The translations under genes were made by a program, and so were the position numbers. DNA of 64,000 nt from contig CM049319.1 of the NCBI GenBank assembly GCA_026874595.1, positions 38,943,473 to 39,007,472 on the forward strand. Direction: 5' to 3'. Below, piece by piece: positions 24,401-36,850 of the stretch. How positions within the stretch are numbered: position 1 is the first letter of the stretch; every line of letters begins with the position of its first letter. The stretch comes from Sipunculus nudus (taxonomy: Eukaryota; Annelida; Sipuncula; Golfingiida; Sipunculidae). A model generated the notes under the pieces. The model was not told the origin of the DNA and did no database searches. It saw nothing but the letters and a program-made list of their open reading frames with translations.

Positions 24401-24989
24401 CTGGTTTTATGGCTTTTATTTATATTATAAAATAACTGTAAAAAATTCATTTTGGACTAATTTCACATCAATGAACACACTAGACACAGCAGGAATCTAG
24501 ATTAATATTATCAACTGCATCTTTGTCTAATTTCCTTCATATGATCCCTAATGATTAGTAATGAATAATATGATTTACTTCTTTATCATTAAAATTGAAC
24601 TGAAAAATGCCATAGGTGACTGCATGGTGTTATTTGGAATATGTGACATTCTACCCATCGATACAAGATTCTTATATCATCAGTAACTGCAAGTTAATTT
24701 CCTGTTATTATAAACTAACAAATTCCTTTTCTATTTTTCTTTAATTTGTTATTAAAAACCAATAAAAATTTATTAATTTATTGTTTTTTGTTATGTTCTT
24801 GGTTAAAACTACTAGATGAGTTGGGTTGGACACCTGGATCAACTGTGGCTTGCCATAAGCTGCCTGGATTCCAAGTATGCCTCGCCTCAAGCGTGCATAA
24901 TTTGATGAAAGGTCAACAAGGTCAACATACAGGTGACTCAAGAGGGGCTGGAGAGAGCCAAAGTCTGACAGGGTCTCATAAAAAACATT
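24401..24989. other. Intron sequence, nothing recognised
   Basis: AT-rich. Part of 24790-24980 resembles 29400-29560 (a 'tggacacctggatcaactg'-type stretch), so it may be an unclassified repeat. Confidence 0.35.
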
Positions 24990-26370
24990 AATAAAAGCTA
25001 CAATTTTTGGCCAATTTCTTTCAGCTTTCTAAACTAAAAAGCTGAAATGCTTATGTGTGCATGATATGAAAATTATATCAACAGTGCTCACGGGAAACAA
25101 ACGTGCCATGGTCACAGTTGGGCAAAATTTAAGGTACTAATTTTATATTTATACTAAATAAAATTTGAAAAATTCAGAACTAATTTTGGGTATTCAATTG
25201 AATCTTGATTAAATAATGTTACATCCCTGACAAAAAAATCTCTAGCTTCAGCAATGCTCTTGTTAAGGGAGTAAATATATTTCTTGATTTTTTACAAAGT
25301 GCATTATGTTTGGGCCCATAACTTAAAACAATTACACAATACTGACATCATTCTGGCATGTGCATAGAGAATGAAAAATATGCATATTATTTATGATTAA
25401 AGTCAGATCAGTGGTTTTGATATTAGGCAGTCTTGAAGTGTAACAATGGGTTTTTAATGGAAAAATGAAGTTTTTCATTAATATCTCGAATGTCCTAGTG
25501 ACCAAATTCTTGGCATGGTAGGGCATTTTGGAGACATCTAACTGTATGCCGAATTTAAGGTACTTAGAGCTGAAGCTGGGGAGCTGAGCTCTTGCAAACT
25601 GCATAACACTAGCTTGATGTAAACAATATGTTACATGGTGCTTGAAAACTTGATTAAAATCTACAGTTTTTGATCAACTGGTTTCAAATTTTTGGTGTTA
25701 ACAGTTGAAATGCTAACAAAAACATGCTGTGAAAATTAAATCCACAGTACTTACAGGAAAAAAACGTGCCATGGTCAAAGTTGGGCAAAATTTAAGGTAC
25801 CGATTTTTAATTTTTATTAATATTTTAAAAAATTTAAAAGATTTTCATCTAATTTTGGGTATACAATTTAATTTTGATTAATTAAAGTTATATTACTGGA
25901 AAAAAGGTCCATAGCATTAACATTTTTTGTGTTAAGTGATCAAATATCTTTTCTGATTTTTTACAAAATGCATTATGTTTGGGCCCATAACTTTTTTAAA
26001 TTAAATAATACAGACATAATTTCTGGCATGTACATAGGAACTATATAGAGGAATATTTATAGTAAATATGAGGTAAAACAGATGAGTGGTTTTGATATTA
26101 GGCAGTCCTGAAGTGTGAAAATAGGTTTTTAATAAAAAATTGAGGTTTTTCCTTAATTTCTCAAAGGAACGAAGTTGCAAACACCCAGTTTTCGGCTTGG
26201 TAGGAGATCTTGGGGACATCTAACATTATGCCGAATTTTGGATTCCTAGGTCTTACGGTTTCAAAACGTGCCACATCTACGGACGGACGGACGGACGGAC
26301 GGACAGACGGACGGACGACGGACAATGGACCACGACTATAGCTCAGATGACTTATAGTCAGCTGAGCTAA
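24990..26370 (+). repeat. Two family A 3' portions in tandem
   Basis: The first copy (about 24990-25575) runs through 'cgtgccatggtcacagttgggc' and decays before its end. The second (about 25620-26370) is longer. It ends with a GACG tetranucleotide run (about 26278-26325) and the hairpin ending GTCAGCTGAGCTA near 26368. Both share orientation. Confidence 0.65.
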
Positions 26371-26518
26371 AAAAGAATTGTACATCTTCAAATGAGCATT
26401 AGCTAACCTAATAAGTATTTATTGTACTCTGTAATATATACCTGAAACCATTTAATCATGCAATAAGGGAAAAAGTGTATAGGCCTAAGAGTTATACAAA
26501 GGATATATTTGATAAACA

Positions 26519-27080
26519 AACAAGGGACCCATGTTTCACAGTGCTCAACTGTTATTTATGATCATTAAATTTGATTTGGAAGAAGGGGTAGACAAATGTT
26601 GGTTTTGTGTGGTAATAGAAGCTGATTTATGAGGACGATGGTGTTTTACTCAAGTTTTTGATTCATTCCTTGGAGAGGAAAGAGGGCTAATGTCATTCAT
26701 ATTATTTACATTTGGAAAAGGAGTGCTCTTGTCACACAGGTTTTGACTTGGCCTAATTACTTTATCTACATTGAAGCAGAAGTATTTGAAAAAAAAATGT
26801 CCACTATAAGTCATGTTAATTATCATGCTTTATACAAAGGAGTTAACTTTTATTCAACAATTACAGGTTACCTAAATCCAAGAGTAGCACTAGCACAAAT
26901 GATTTAAAAGTTTAACTATTTATTAAAAATTAATTGCAATTATTGGGACAAATATAATTTTAATAAAAAAATACTTATAGTACCATCTGAAAAGATTTTT
27001 TTTTAAATAATATATTTTAATAATAAATGATTATAAAAATAATATTGTAAATGTATTCATGAATGTATTCATGAATTTTG
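26519..27080 (+). repeat. Family A element, AT-rich subfamily copy 3 (diverged)
   Basis: It begins 'aaacaagggacccatgtttc' and continues with 'gctcaactgttatttatgat', a diverged version of the copies at 23752 and 40554. The 3' part is not recognised. Confidence 0.55.
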
Positions 27081-29599
27081 GTTCACAAGCAAGCCCTTTA
27101 GGTTCAAAATAAATTTATTTCAAAGAATCACATTTATTTTTATAAACCACATGTATCTGAATACACGCGCGTGGGTGGAACCGTGTACTTACAGACTTCG
27201 GGATTAGTCGGAAATGTCCGCGTGTAGGTGGAAAAGTGTGCTTACAGACTTCGGGATTGGTCGGAAATGTCCGGAAGTAGCAGGATGAATCAGAGAGGAC
27301 AAAAGCTTGAGAATTACAGGAGAAAATAACATTATAATTGAAGAGCAATATATACACATATTTATGCTTTTATTACATGGAACGAAAATGTCAACATAAA
27401 AGTGTCACAACTGAATCGAACATTCCATACATGTTGCATATTTTGCCATAAAAAATTAGGATGGTATATTTAGCCATGATTGGTATGACACGCTCTCCGA
27501 AAATTCGCCGGGATTCTCCGGCTCTAATGTAGCTATAGGAAACTGATGGAAAGTTCTGACAAGCGTGATTCGACGATGGGGGCAGGACTTCCCGCGCCTC
27601 AAGCTTGCACACCTGCAGGACCTTCATGCAACTTACATCACTTAATGAGTCATTCTGTGGTACTGGCACAATAGGTATAAATGATATTAATACTTAACCC
27701 CTTGTATAAAGTCAAGACTTTAAAGGTGGTTGTTATAAATATCATTATTGATGGCTTATTATTGCCATTATATATAATTAAATATATCGCGATATCACGG
27801 TATATCGCGATAAAATTTGAATAATTATCATGATATCAAAAACCTGTATCGTCCCAACACTATTTAGTGGTTGGCCATTTATTTATTAAGTTTGAAATCC
27901 ATATGTGAATCAAAACTGGAGTTATCATCCGGAAATGAATTTGTAGACAGATAGACAGACAACAGGGTGATTACTTTAGGGCACCCATTTCCATTGAAGC
28001 GTGGCCCTAATAAACAGTAGTATATTGATTATTTACCTAGTATCAGTTAACAGTTGATACAGCCATGAGTCTAAACCTGGAAATTAAGATTAATTTAATA
28101 TATTCAACTGCATCCTTGTCTATCATTAATTTGCTTGATATTATCCCTAATAGTAAACAATTTTATTTAATTATTTATTTTTCATTTTTATGAATGAAAT
28201 GAAAAATACCCAATGGTGACTGCATGGTTTCATTTGGAATATGTTTTTTGGTCATCCATGGAAGATCCATTAAACATAAGTACAGTCGAGCCCACTTTGT
28301 GTCATATCGGTTTATAGAAAATTCCATTTATTGTCACATAAATCTGAAATCCCAAACCATTTCCTATATAAACAATGGTAAATCTGACCATTTAATATCA
28401 TGGAATATTGTCATAATCCAGTTTATTTGGAACCTTTGGCAGTGATACCAGTTCGCAGTTAATATCACATCAAACGCCAACATGGCGATCAACAAGGCCA
28501 AGAGCCTGTAATCGGTTAGGCATATCAAACGATCGCATCTCACACCTGTGCCCGGCAGGCAAGTGCAGTGATGCATGCGGGTCACTTCCCATCACTTACC
28601 TAATTAACGTCTTAAGATACCAGGGTAATCAGATCATTGCGTTTCATCGTAGGTTAACAAGGGCCATGTTTGCGATCACATATCATACATAATGAACCCC
28701 TGGCCTTTGAAAAGCTGCAGTTTATACCTTAGTGACGTTTTGCCGAGATGATATGAAGCACGAGCTCTAAATGTTGCCTTTAAGGGTCCACGAAAAGCTG
28801 GTTTTGTAAGCACTGAAGAAGATACCCGGTCCAAAACCTCAATTGCAACAAAACTTCTGAAACTGACAATAGCAAATCCCTATCATAAAGACGATCATGG
28901 AAGTTTGAGTCACTATTAAGAAAATAAGGCGCAATAGTCAAGGAAAGAATTATCTAGGAAAATAAGTTTGCCTACACATAACGTTATAACTGTGCTGCAT
29001 ATTTACAGACATTTGACCTCATGACCCAGACGCCACATCTTTTTCTGTTGGCAAGTTGGATTTTTGTCAGCTATTGTCAGCTACAGCATGTGGCATGGAA
29101 ATAAATTGTTAGGTGCGCATAAACATGTTTTTATATGCTGTTGTGCATTATAAATATTAATAAACGTTCCTGTTTCCTTTTTATTGACAATTTATTTAAT
29201 ATCATTTGAGACATAACGCTTCTTCTATGACTCAAAAGGACATCGATGTTGAAGCCCGCATAATGTCACACCCCAGTTATTATCATAATTTACGCATGCA
29301 CCACCGACATGACAATAAGCCGGCTTGACCCTAATTGCAAGGTTTTTCCCTGTTACTCATTAATTATATAATTCTTTTACCATTAATTTTTTTCTTTAAG
29401 TTGTAATTATAAACCAATAATTTTTTAAAAATTGTTTATTGTTATGCTTTTGGCCAAAACAACTACAATAGGAGGGGGGTTGGACAGGTAGATCCAGCTG
29501 AAGCCACTCAAGAAGCTGGCTGTGTCGGCTGCAGAGTTGTCTCACTTTAAGAATGCATAATTGGCCTGAAAGGTCAATAAGAGGACATATGAGGGGTTT
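27081..29599. other. LIN9 intron 5 middle, mostly unclassified
   Basis: A 53-bp unit is tandemly duplicated at about 27171-27276 ('cttacagacttcgggatt' occurs twice). At 27770-27865 a run of 'tatcgcgata' motifs leads to 'tgtatcgtcccaacact', which looks like one end of a DNA transposon; its partner end was not found. No exon was recognised. Confidence 0.4.
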
Positions 29600-30306
29600 C
29601 AGTATAGCCTAGGTGTGACATGGTCTAAAGTTTGAGGTCAATTCCTTTCAAATTTCAGAATTAAGATGCTGAAATCCTTATGTGTGCATTATATGAAAAT
29701 TAAATCAACAGTGCTTACATTGAAAAAGTGTACCATGGCCAAAGTTGGGCAAAATTTAAGGTACTGATTTTATATTTATGCAAATAACTTATAAATTTTG
29801 TAATATTCAAATCTAATTTTTGGTGTACAACTGAATATTGATTAAATGAAGTTATATCTCAGAAAAAAGTCTCTAGCTTCAGCAGTTCTTATGTTGAGTG
29901 AGTAAATATATTTCCTGATTTTTTACAAGGTGCATCACGTTTGGGCCCATTGCTTCAACAAATTACGGAATACTTACCTAATTTTTGGTATGTACACACA
30001 AAATGTATGGAAGAATATGCATACTAAATATGATCAAAACCAGATCAGTGGTTTTGATATTAGGCAATCCTGAATTGTAACAATGGATGTTAAATGGAAA
30101 ACTGAGGTTTTTCCTTAATATAAGGGACAGAGACCTAGTGACCCAATTTTTGGTATGGTAGGAGATTTTGGGGACATCTAACTGTATGCCTATTTTGGAT
30201 TTGTAAGTCCAACAGTTTCAAAACATGCCCTGTTAAAGTACAGCCAGACAGACGGCTTAATGGGACAATGACTATAGCTCAGATGACTTATAGTCAGCTG
30301 AGCTAG
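29600..30306 (+). repeat. Family A 3' portion
   Basis: It matches the family A 3' half ('ccaaagttgggcaaaatttaag'-type tract) and ends with a short GACG run and the hairpin closing GTCAGCTGAGCTA near 30304. Confidence 0.65.
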
Positions 30307-30651
30307 AAATTAAACTGATAATGTGGCCCTACTTTTATCACCTTTTGTTTCTGATAAAGTGTACTGATACAATACAAACCCAGGTATTATCAAACACTAA
30401 GTCAAGCCCATGTATTACCTTAAAACCTTGCATATGTGTCTATCTCAGAAATAAATCATAAGAATTTTTTTGAGCCCATCAAATCTGGAGAGGCCCAAGC
30501 TCATGACAAATGAGCAAACCATATCCCTATTTGTGGCTGTACATGAATGCAAAGGTAAAGAGACATAAAAAGCAAACAGAACAGTCAAACATAATCATCC
30601 TCAAACATAATCAGCAAGTTTATGCATGTTAATAGAAGAAATCAGGGACCA
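30307..30651. other. Intron sequence, nothing recognised
   Basis: No repeat terminus or exon was seen. Confidence 0.35.
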
Positions 30652-31029
30652 GATGTGTCGGAACGACACGAATGACCCCGCCTGGGGCAAATTAGAAACA
30701 TTTGTTAAAATTTGTAAAATTTTTTAAATTCAGGTGTCGTATGGTCAAAAGTAGGTCAACAAGGGCAAAATGCAAACTCGATCTGTAACAAGTCATTATC
30801 AAGCAACACACCAAAAATCAGGCCAGTATGGGCATTGTGAAAAAAGTCCATACATGTGCATTTTTCAAAAGAATTTCTGTCTTATATGGAATTTTCGATG
30901 TTTAGGAACTGTCATATGGTCAAAAATAGGTCAACTGGGATGAAACGCGAACTCGATCTGTAAGTGGTCATTGTGTGCCCACAGACCAAACATTATTAGG
31001 CCAGTATCTGTAAGCACTGCATTGCAAAA

Positions 31030-32007
31030 CTAGAATATTAGCAAAAGATGATAATCAGTTATAAATTTAAATTGAAGAGGTATGTACCATGTTTCTTAAC
31101 AATTCACCAAATGCTTCCTGAGAAATAAGCTCCTAAGTTTTTTTCTATACTAAGCTCTGTGACCTTGAAAAGTAAGTCAAGATCACCAATCTTTGAACTT
31201 GACCAAGATTTTGTAAATATCATGCAATAGTACTGAAGAAATGAAGTTCCTGTGTTGAATACCTTTGGAGATATCCTGCACAAAAGGCCAAAATTGAAAA
31301 ATCTGATAAAAATTCATTAAAAAATCAGAAATTGTAGATGGTGCCACCAAAATTGTGCAGCACGCACAGACCATCATTCCAAATGATCATAGTAAGTTTT
31401 GTGAAAATCCACACAATGGTTCCTGAGATATAAGCTTCTGAGTGTTTTTGTATAATCAGCTCTAAAACAAAGAAAAATAGGTCAAAGTTACCCATCTTTG
31501 AACTTGACCAAGATTTTGTTGATATACATCTTCACTGATGAAATAAAATTCCACCGGTGAATCCTTTTAGAGATATCCCGCTCACAAGGCCAAAATTGAA
31601 AAATCCGATAAAAAATTGATTAAAAAATCAGAAATTATAGGTGGTGCTACCACAATTGTGCAGCACATACAGACCATCAGTCCCAATGATCATAGTAAGT
31701 TTTGTGAAAATCCACACAATGGTTCCTGAGATATAAGCTTCAGAGTGTTTTTCTATAATCAGCCCTAAAATGTAGAAAAATGGGTCAAGGTCACCCATCT
31801 TCGAACTTGACCAAGATTTTATCGATATACATCTTCACTGATGAAATAAAATTCCAACGGTGAATCCTTTTAGAGATATCCAGCTCACAAGGTAAAAGTT
31901 AACAGACGCGGGACAGACGGACGCCAGACGGACAGACAGACAGACCAACAGACGGACAGCTTGGGTAACGTCAATAGCCCATCAGCCTATTAGCTGAGGG
32001 CTAAAAA
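31030..32007 (+). repeat. Family E element nested in family C copy 1
   Basis: It starts about 'ctagaatattagcaaaag' and ends GGGCTAAAAA after a GACGGACAGACGG-rich stretch. The hairpin at 31975-32003 has arms TAGCCC...AGC and GCTGAGGGCTA. It contains about 302-bp tandem units (box positions 31341 and 31643) with 'ccacacaatggttcctgaga' in each. One more unit is present here than in the copy at 35447-36126. Confidence 0.65.
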
Positions 32008-32012
32008 TGGCT

Positions 32013-33091
32013 GTACATGTACATTTGTCATGAAAATTTATATTTTTCAAGAAATTTTCTATGTTTAGGAGCCGTAAAACAATCAAAAGTAGGTCAACCG
32101 GGACGAAACGTGAACTCAATCTGTAACTGGTCATTATCTGCCAACACATAAAAATCAGGGCAGTATCTGCAGGCATTGCGGAAAAAAAGTCCGTACATAT
32201 GCATTTGTTATGTAAATGTCAATTTTTCATGAATCTTTCTATGTTCAGGAGCAGTCAAATGGTCAAAAGTAGGTCAACTGGGACAAAACAAGAAATCGAT
32301 CTGTAACTAGTCATTATTTGCCCACACACCAAAAATCAGGCCTGTATCTGCAAGCATTGCGAAAAAAAGTCCGTACATATGCACTTGTCATGAAAATTTA
32401 TATTTTTTATGAAATTTTCTATGATAGGGCACCGTCAAACAGTCAAAAGTACGTCAAATGAGGACAAAACATGAACTTGATCTGTAACTGCTCATTATCT
32501 GCCATCACACCAAAAATCAGGCCAATATCTGCAGGCATTGTGAAAAAAAGTCCATACATGTGTATTTGTCATGAAAATTTATATTTTTCATGAAATTTTC
32601 TATGTTCAGGAGCCGTAAAATGGTCAAAAGTAGGTCAACTGGGACAAAACGTGAACTCGATCTGTAACTGGTAACTATCTGCCCACACACCAAAAATTAG
32701 GTTAATATCTGCAGGCATTGCGAAGAAAAGTCCGTACATATGCATTTGTCATGAAAATGTCTATTTTTCATGAATCTTTCTATGTTCAGGAGCAGTCAAA
32801 TGGTCAAAAGTAAGTCAACTGGGACGAAACGCGAACTCGATCTGTAACTGGTAAATATCTGCCCACACACCAAAAATCAGGCCCGTATCTGCAGGCATTG
32901 TGAAAAAAGTCCGTACATATGCACTTGTCATGAAAATTTATATTTTTTATAAAATTTTTATGTTAGGGCACCGTCAAACAGTCAAAAGTAGGTCAAATGG
33001 GACAAAACGTGAACTTGATCTGTAACTGGTCGTTATCTGCCCACACATATAAAATCAGGCCAATATCTGCAGGCATTGCGAAAAAAAGTCC
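32013..33091 (+). repeat. 180-bp tandem array, six units
   Basis: The word gtacat recurs at 32013, 32193, 32373, 32554, 32734, 32913 and 33092 (as gtaca), steps of 179-181 bp. Each unit contains 'tcaaaagtaggtcaactggg', 'cgatctgtaactggt' and 'aaaaatcaggcc'. Confidence 0.88.
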
Positions 33092-33195
33092 GTACAACTG
33101 TTTGATTTCGGAATGACGGAAGGATGGAAGGACGGAATGACGGACATGGGTAAAACTATATGCCCCGGCCTCTGTGTGGGGGGGGGGGCATAAAA

Positions 33196-33612
33196 ATGTT
33201 TTAGTACTGTGAAATGAGAGGTGGTCTATAATCAGGAAAGATGTGCAAACGACAGTAATTGCTATGCATAGAAAAAGCAACCACTTCTACAGTGTATAAT
33301 ACTTTATAAGTTTCTGTGAGAATCTATCACAGGGTTCATACACTTCGGGCAAATCATACTTTCACAACTTTTTCAGGACCTGCCACAAAAAAATCATGAC
33401 TTTTTCCTCGTCACTTTGATGCAGATCATCCTTTATCATTTAGATATGAAGAATACAGCTTCAAAAATACATATATAGAAAAATATATTCAAGAATTATT
33501 ATTTAAGCAGCTAAAAATCAGTCTCTCAGTGGACTGACATATAAACACTGGTTTCAAAGGATTTTAAAGTAAGCTAAGCTTAAAACCAATATCATAGCAC
33601 TTAAGCTTTTAC
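33196..33612. other. LIN9 intron 5, acceptor-distal flank, nothing recognised
   Basis: Sequence between the family C end and the donor side of exon 5. No other feature was seen. Confidence 0.4.
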
Positions 33613-33738
33613 CTTCTTGGTTTTCCCATAAGTCGGCGAATTTTACACCACTCCACTCTCCTGAGTTTATAAGTCTTCAGGTGGGGAAAATTCTCTTTCA
33701 AGCAGATGCAGAAATCATTCTCACCTTCAAGTAATGGA
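33613..33738 (-). CDS. LIN9: LIN9 exon 5 (DIRP core)
   Basis: The acceptor tttttttcag precedes 33738 and the donor GTAAAA follows 33613. The 126-nt exon completes the isoleucine codon split with exon 4 and leaves AG of an arginine codon for exon 6 (codons 116-157). It reads PLLEGENDFCICLKENFPHL, then RRVEWCKIRRLMGKPRR. From memory the family has PLFEGDNDFCxCLKESFPNL and RVEWGKIRRLMGKPRR, so this is the core of the DIRP domain (domain in Rb-related pathway). DIRP-containing LIN9/Mip130 proteins bridge MuvB to pocket proteins and MYB factors. Conservation over nearly the whole exon is very high. Confidence 0.97.
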
Positions 33739-34312
33739 CTGAAAAAAATACATCAAAAGGATAGACAATATGTGCTGGGGCTCCAACATACTGATTAACT
33801 TCTCACTTCTATGTGTGTTGATCACTGGCAACCACTAAACAGAAAACAAACACAGGACTGTGTTAGATATTATCACCAAATAAAACACATTTCAATGTTT
33901 ATTTTCTCTTATCCGTAAATAAAAATCTTTCTCTTCTTGGGTTAACATCATGGATTCTAAATGAAGAGAGAACTTTAAAAGACCTACATTTATGCAAGGT
34001 TTCAGGTTCTGTAGCCATAACTACTGGCCATGCCTTTGTACATTTTATCAATACTTCACATAATCAACTTCTTTTCACTCCTTAAATAAAACTGTTTCCA
34101 GGTCTGCCAGTTCCTTCAAAATTTCTTATTGGCTGTATCTGTTAACAACTTGTTATATTGTTATTTAAATAACAAAATTCTTATTGGCTCTCTTGAAATA
34201 ATCAGTTTCTTGCTGTTCTAAGTAAACTAGTTCTAAGTGTCTGTCTCTAACATTCACTCTGTGTGAGCCTAGTAAGCACATCAACATTGCCATTCCAACT
34301 TAGCCTACTTAC
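33739..34312. other. LIN9 intron 4 (574 bp)
   Basis: This is the shortest intron of the gene in this window. No repeat terminus was recognised in it. Confidence 0.6.
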
Positions 34313-34548
34313 ATGTCTATATTGGAATAGAACCACTCATAGCACACCCATTTGTGTGCTTTTGGAAGCTTCAAAAGGTTACGCAGCCTCATGCCAATAG
34401 CCTGAGCCACTTTCTTGTCTGGGGTGCTGAGCAGTCCCTTCTGCAGGGCCACTGTCTTGGCCTGCTTTCTTGGCCGCGGGGTCAGGTGAGATGGGTCGGC
34501 ATCACTGTCTCCAAATATATGCCGGTTGGGCTTCCGTATGCGTACAGG
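34313..34548 (-). CDS. LIN9: LIN9 exon 4 (start of conserved core)
   Basis: The acceptor gactgtctgacag precedes 34548 and the donor GTAAGT follows 34313. The 236-nt exon begins in phase 0 and ends with two bases of an isoleucine codon (codons 38-115). The first half is variable and basic (PVRIRKPNRHIFGDSD...). The second half reads STPDKKVAQAIGMRLRNLLK, then LPKAHKWVCYEWFYSNID. From memory vertebrate LIN9 has STPDKKASQKIGFRLRNLLKLPKAHKWCIYEWFYSNIDKP. The stretch leads directly into the DIRP core of exon 5. A 43-bp minisatellite lies 54 bp upstream of the acceptor. Confidence 0.96.
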
Positions 34549-34601
34549 CTGTCAGACAGTCACAGAAGAGGATAAGCAAATGACAGGTGCACAAACTATT
34601 T

Positions 34602-34773
34602 GACTGGAGTCATACCATACATGTGAATAGTCAGAACACTAATTGTCTGGAGTCATACCATACATGTGAACAGTCAGAACACTTACGGACTGTAGTCTCA
34701 CCTTACACGGAAACAGTCAGAACAATAATTGACTGGAGTCACACCATACATGGGAACAGTCAGAACACTGTTC
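34602..34773. repeat. Minisatellite, four units of 43 bp
   Basis: The word gactggagtc or close variants begin at 34602, 34645, 34688 and 34731, exactly 43 bp apart. Each unit holds 'ataccatacatgtgaacagt'-like sequence. The open frame across it (34587-34883) is a by-product of the repeat. Confidence 0.85.
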
Positions 34774-35446
34774 ACCTATGCTCAATTCTGCTTGTGAGCA
34801 TACTGTGCACAAATCATTACCTAATACAGCAATGTAATTCAGTATTAAGATTTTCAGTAAATATCATATATAACCTGGAATGACATTTTAAAATATCATT
34901 GAACCAATGTTATATGAGTAAAGCATTTGCATCAGACTTAGTAGAACCAGGCCTTCAGGCCTAATGTGAACCTATGCAATGGGATATACATCATGTATAA
35001 TGCTTCCATGATAACATGCTTGACCGTTACATTTAAATTACAATGCAAGTACCAGACATTAACTAGATGTGTCGGTACGACACGAATGCCCCCGCCTGGG
35101 GCAAATTAGAAACATTTGTTAAATTTTGTAAAATTTTTTAAGTTCAGGAGGTGTTGTATGGTCAAAAGTAGGTCAAGAAGGGCAAAATGCAAACTCAATC
35201 TGTAACGGGTCATTATCAAAGAACACACCAAAAATCAGGCAAGTATGCAGGCATTGTGAAAAAAAGTCCATACATGTGCATTTTTCATAAAAATTTCTGT
35301 CTTTCATGAAATTTTCTATGTTCAGGATCTGTCATATGGTCAAAAATAGGTTAACTGGGATGAAACGCGAACTCGACCTGTAAGTGGTCATTATGCGCCC
35401 ACACACCAAACATTGGGCCAGTATCTGTAAGCATTGCATTGCGAAA

Positions 35447-36126
35447 CTAGAAAATTAGCAAAAGCTGGTAATCAGTTATAAATTTAAATTGGAGAGGTAT
35501 GTACCATGTTTTATAACAATCCACCAAATGCTTCCTGAGAAATATCCCCCTAAGTATTTTTTCTATACTAAGCTCTGTGACCTTGAAAGGTGGGTCAAGA
35601 CCACCCATCTTTGAACCTGACCAAGATTTTGTAAATATGATGCAAAAGCACTGAAGTAATGAAGTTCCTTAGTTGAATACCTTTGGAGATATCCTGCACA
35701 AAGGCCAAAATTGAAAAATCCGATAAAATTTTATTTAAAAAATCAGAAATTGCAGGTGACGCCACCAAAATTGTGCAGCACATACAGACCATCAGTCCCA
35801 ATGATCATAGTAAGTTTTGTGAAAATCCACACAATGGTTCCTGAGATATAAGCTTCAGAGTGTTTTTCTATAATCAGCTCTAAAATGTAGAAAAATGGGT
35901 CAAGGCCACCCATCTTCAAACTTGACAGAGATTTTATCGATATACATCTTCACTGATGAAATAAAATTCCAACGGTGAATCCTTTTAGAGATATCCCTCT
36001 CACAAGGTAAAAGTTAACAGACGCGGAACGGACGGACGGACGGACACCAGACAGACAGATGGACGGATAGACAGACAGCTTGGGTGACGACAATAGCCCA
36101 TCAGCCTATGAGCTGAGGGCTAAAAA
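35447..36126 (+). repeat. Family E element nested in family C copy 2
   Basis: It starts 'ctagaaaattagcaaaag', contains one fewer 302-bp unit than the copy at 31030-32007, and ends in a GACGGACGG microsatellite. The hairpin at 36094-36122 has arms TAGCCC...AGC and GCTGAGGGCTA and is followed by AAAAA. The same insertion point in both family C copies means E entered C before C spread. Confidence 0.65.
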
Positions 36127-36131
36127 CGGCT

Positions 36132-36850
36132 GTACATGTACATTTGTCATGAAAATTTATATTTTTCATGAAATTTTCTATGTTTAGGATCCGTAAAACA
36201 ATCAAAAGTAGGTCAACCGGGACGAAATGCGAACTCGATCTGTAACTGGTCATTATTTGCATACACACCAAAAATCAGGCCAATATCTGCAGGCACTGCG
36301 AAAAAAGTCCGTACATGTGTATTTGTCATGAAAATTTATATTTTTCATGAAATTTTCTAAGTTAAGGAGCCGTAAAACGGTCAAAAGTAGGTCAACCGGG
36401 AGGAAACGCGAACTTGATCTGTAACTGGTCAATATCTGCATACACACTAAAAATCAGGCCAATATCTGCAAGCATTGCGAAAAAAAGTCCGTACATGTGT
36501 ACTTGTCATGAAAATTTCTATTTTTCATGAAATTTTCTAAGTTAAGGAGCCATAAAATGGTCAAAAGTAGGTCAACCGGGACAAAAGGCAAACTCGATCT
36601 GTAACTGGTCATTATCTGCCAACACACCAAAAATCAGGCCAATATCTGCAAGCATTGCGAAAAAAAGTCCGTACATGTGTACTTGTCATGAAAATTTCTA
36701 TTTTTCATGAAATTTTCTAAGTTTAGGAGCCCTTAAACGGTCAAAAGTAGGTCAACCGGGAGAAAACGCGAACTCGATCTATAAATGGTCATTATCTGCC
36801 CACACACCAAAAATCAGGCCAATATCTGCAGGCATTGCGATAAAAAGTCC
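36132..36850 (+). repeat. 180-bp tandem array, four units
   Basis: The word gtccgtaca starts at 36307, 36487, 36667 and 36847, exactly 180 bp apart, with a first diverged unit from 36132. Units match those at 32013-33091. Confidence 0.88.

Larger units (their letters stand above)
30652..33195 (+). mobile_element. Family C element, copy 1, with nested family E and 180-bp array
   Basis: The 5' palindrome GTGTCGGAACGACAC (30655-30669) is followed by ATGACCCCGCC (30672-30682). The 3' end has a GACGGAAGG microsatellite, then a hairpin with ATGCCCCGGCC at 33160-33170 and a G-rich right arm ending GGGGGCAT at 33191, then AAAAA. A family E element interrupts the 180-bp repeat at 31030-32007. Six 180-bp steps follow. 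It is non-coding and non-autonomous. The right arm G-run is expanded compared with copy 2. Confidence 0.75.
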
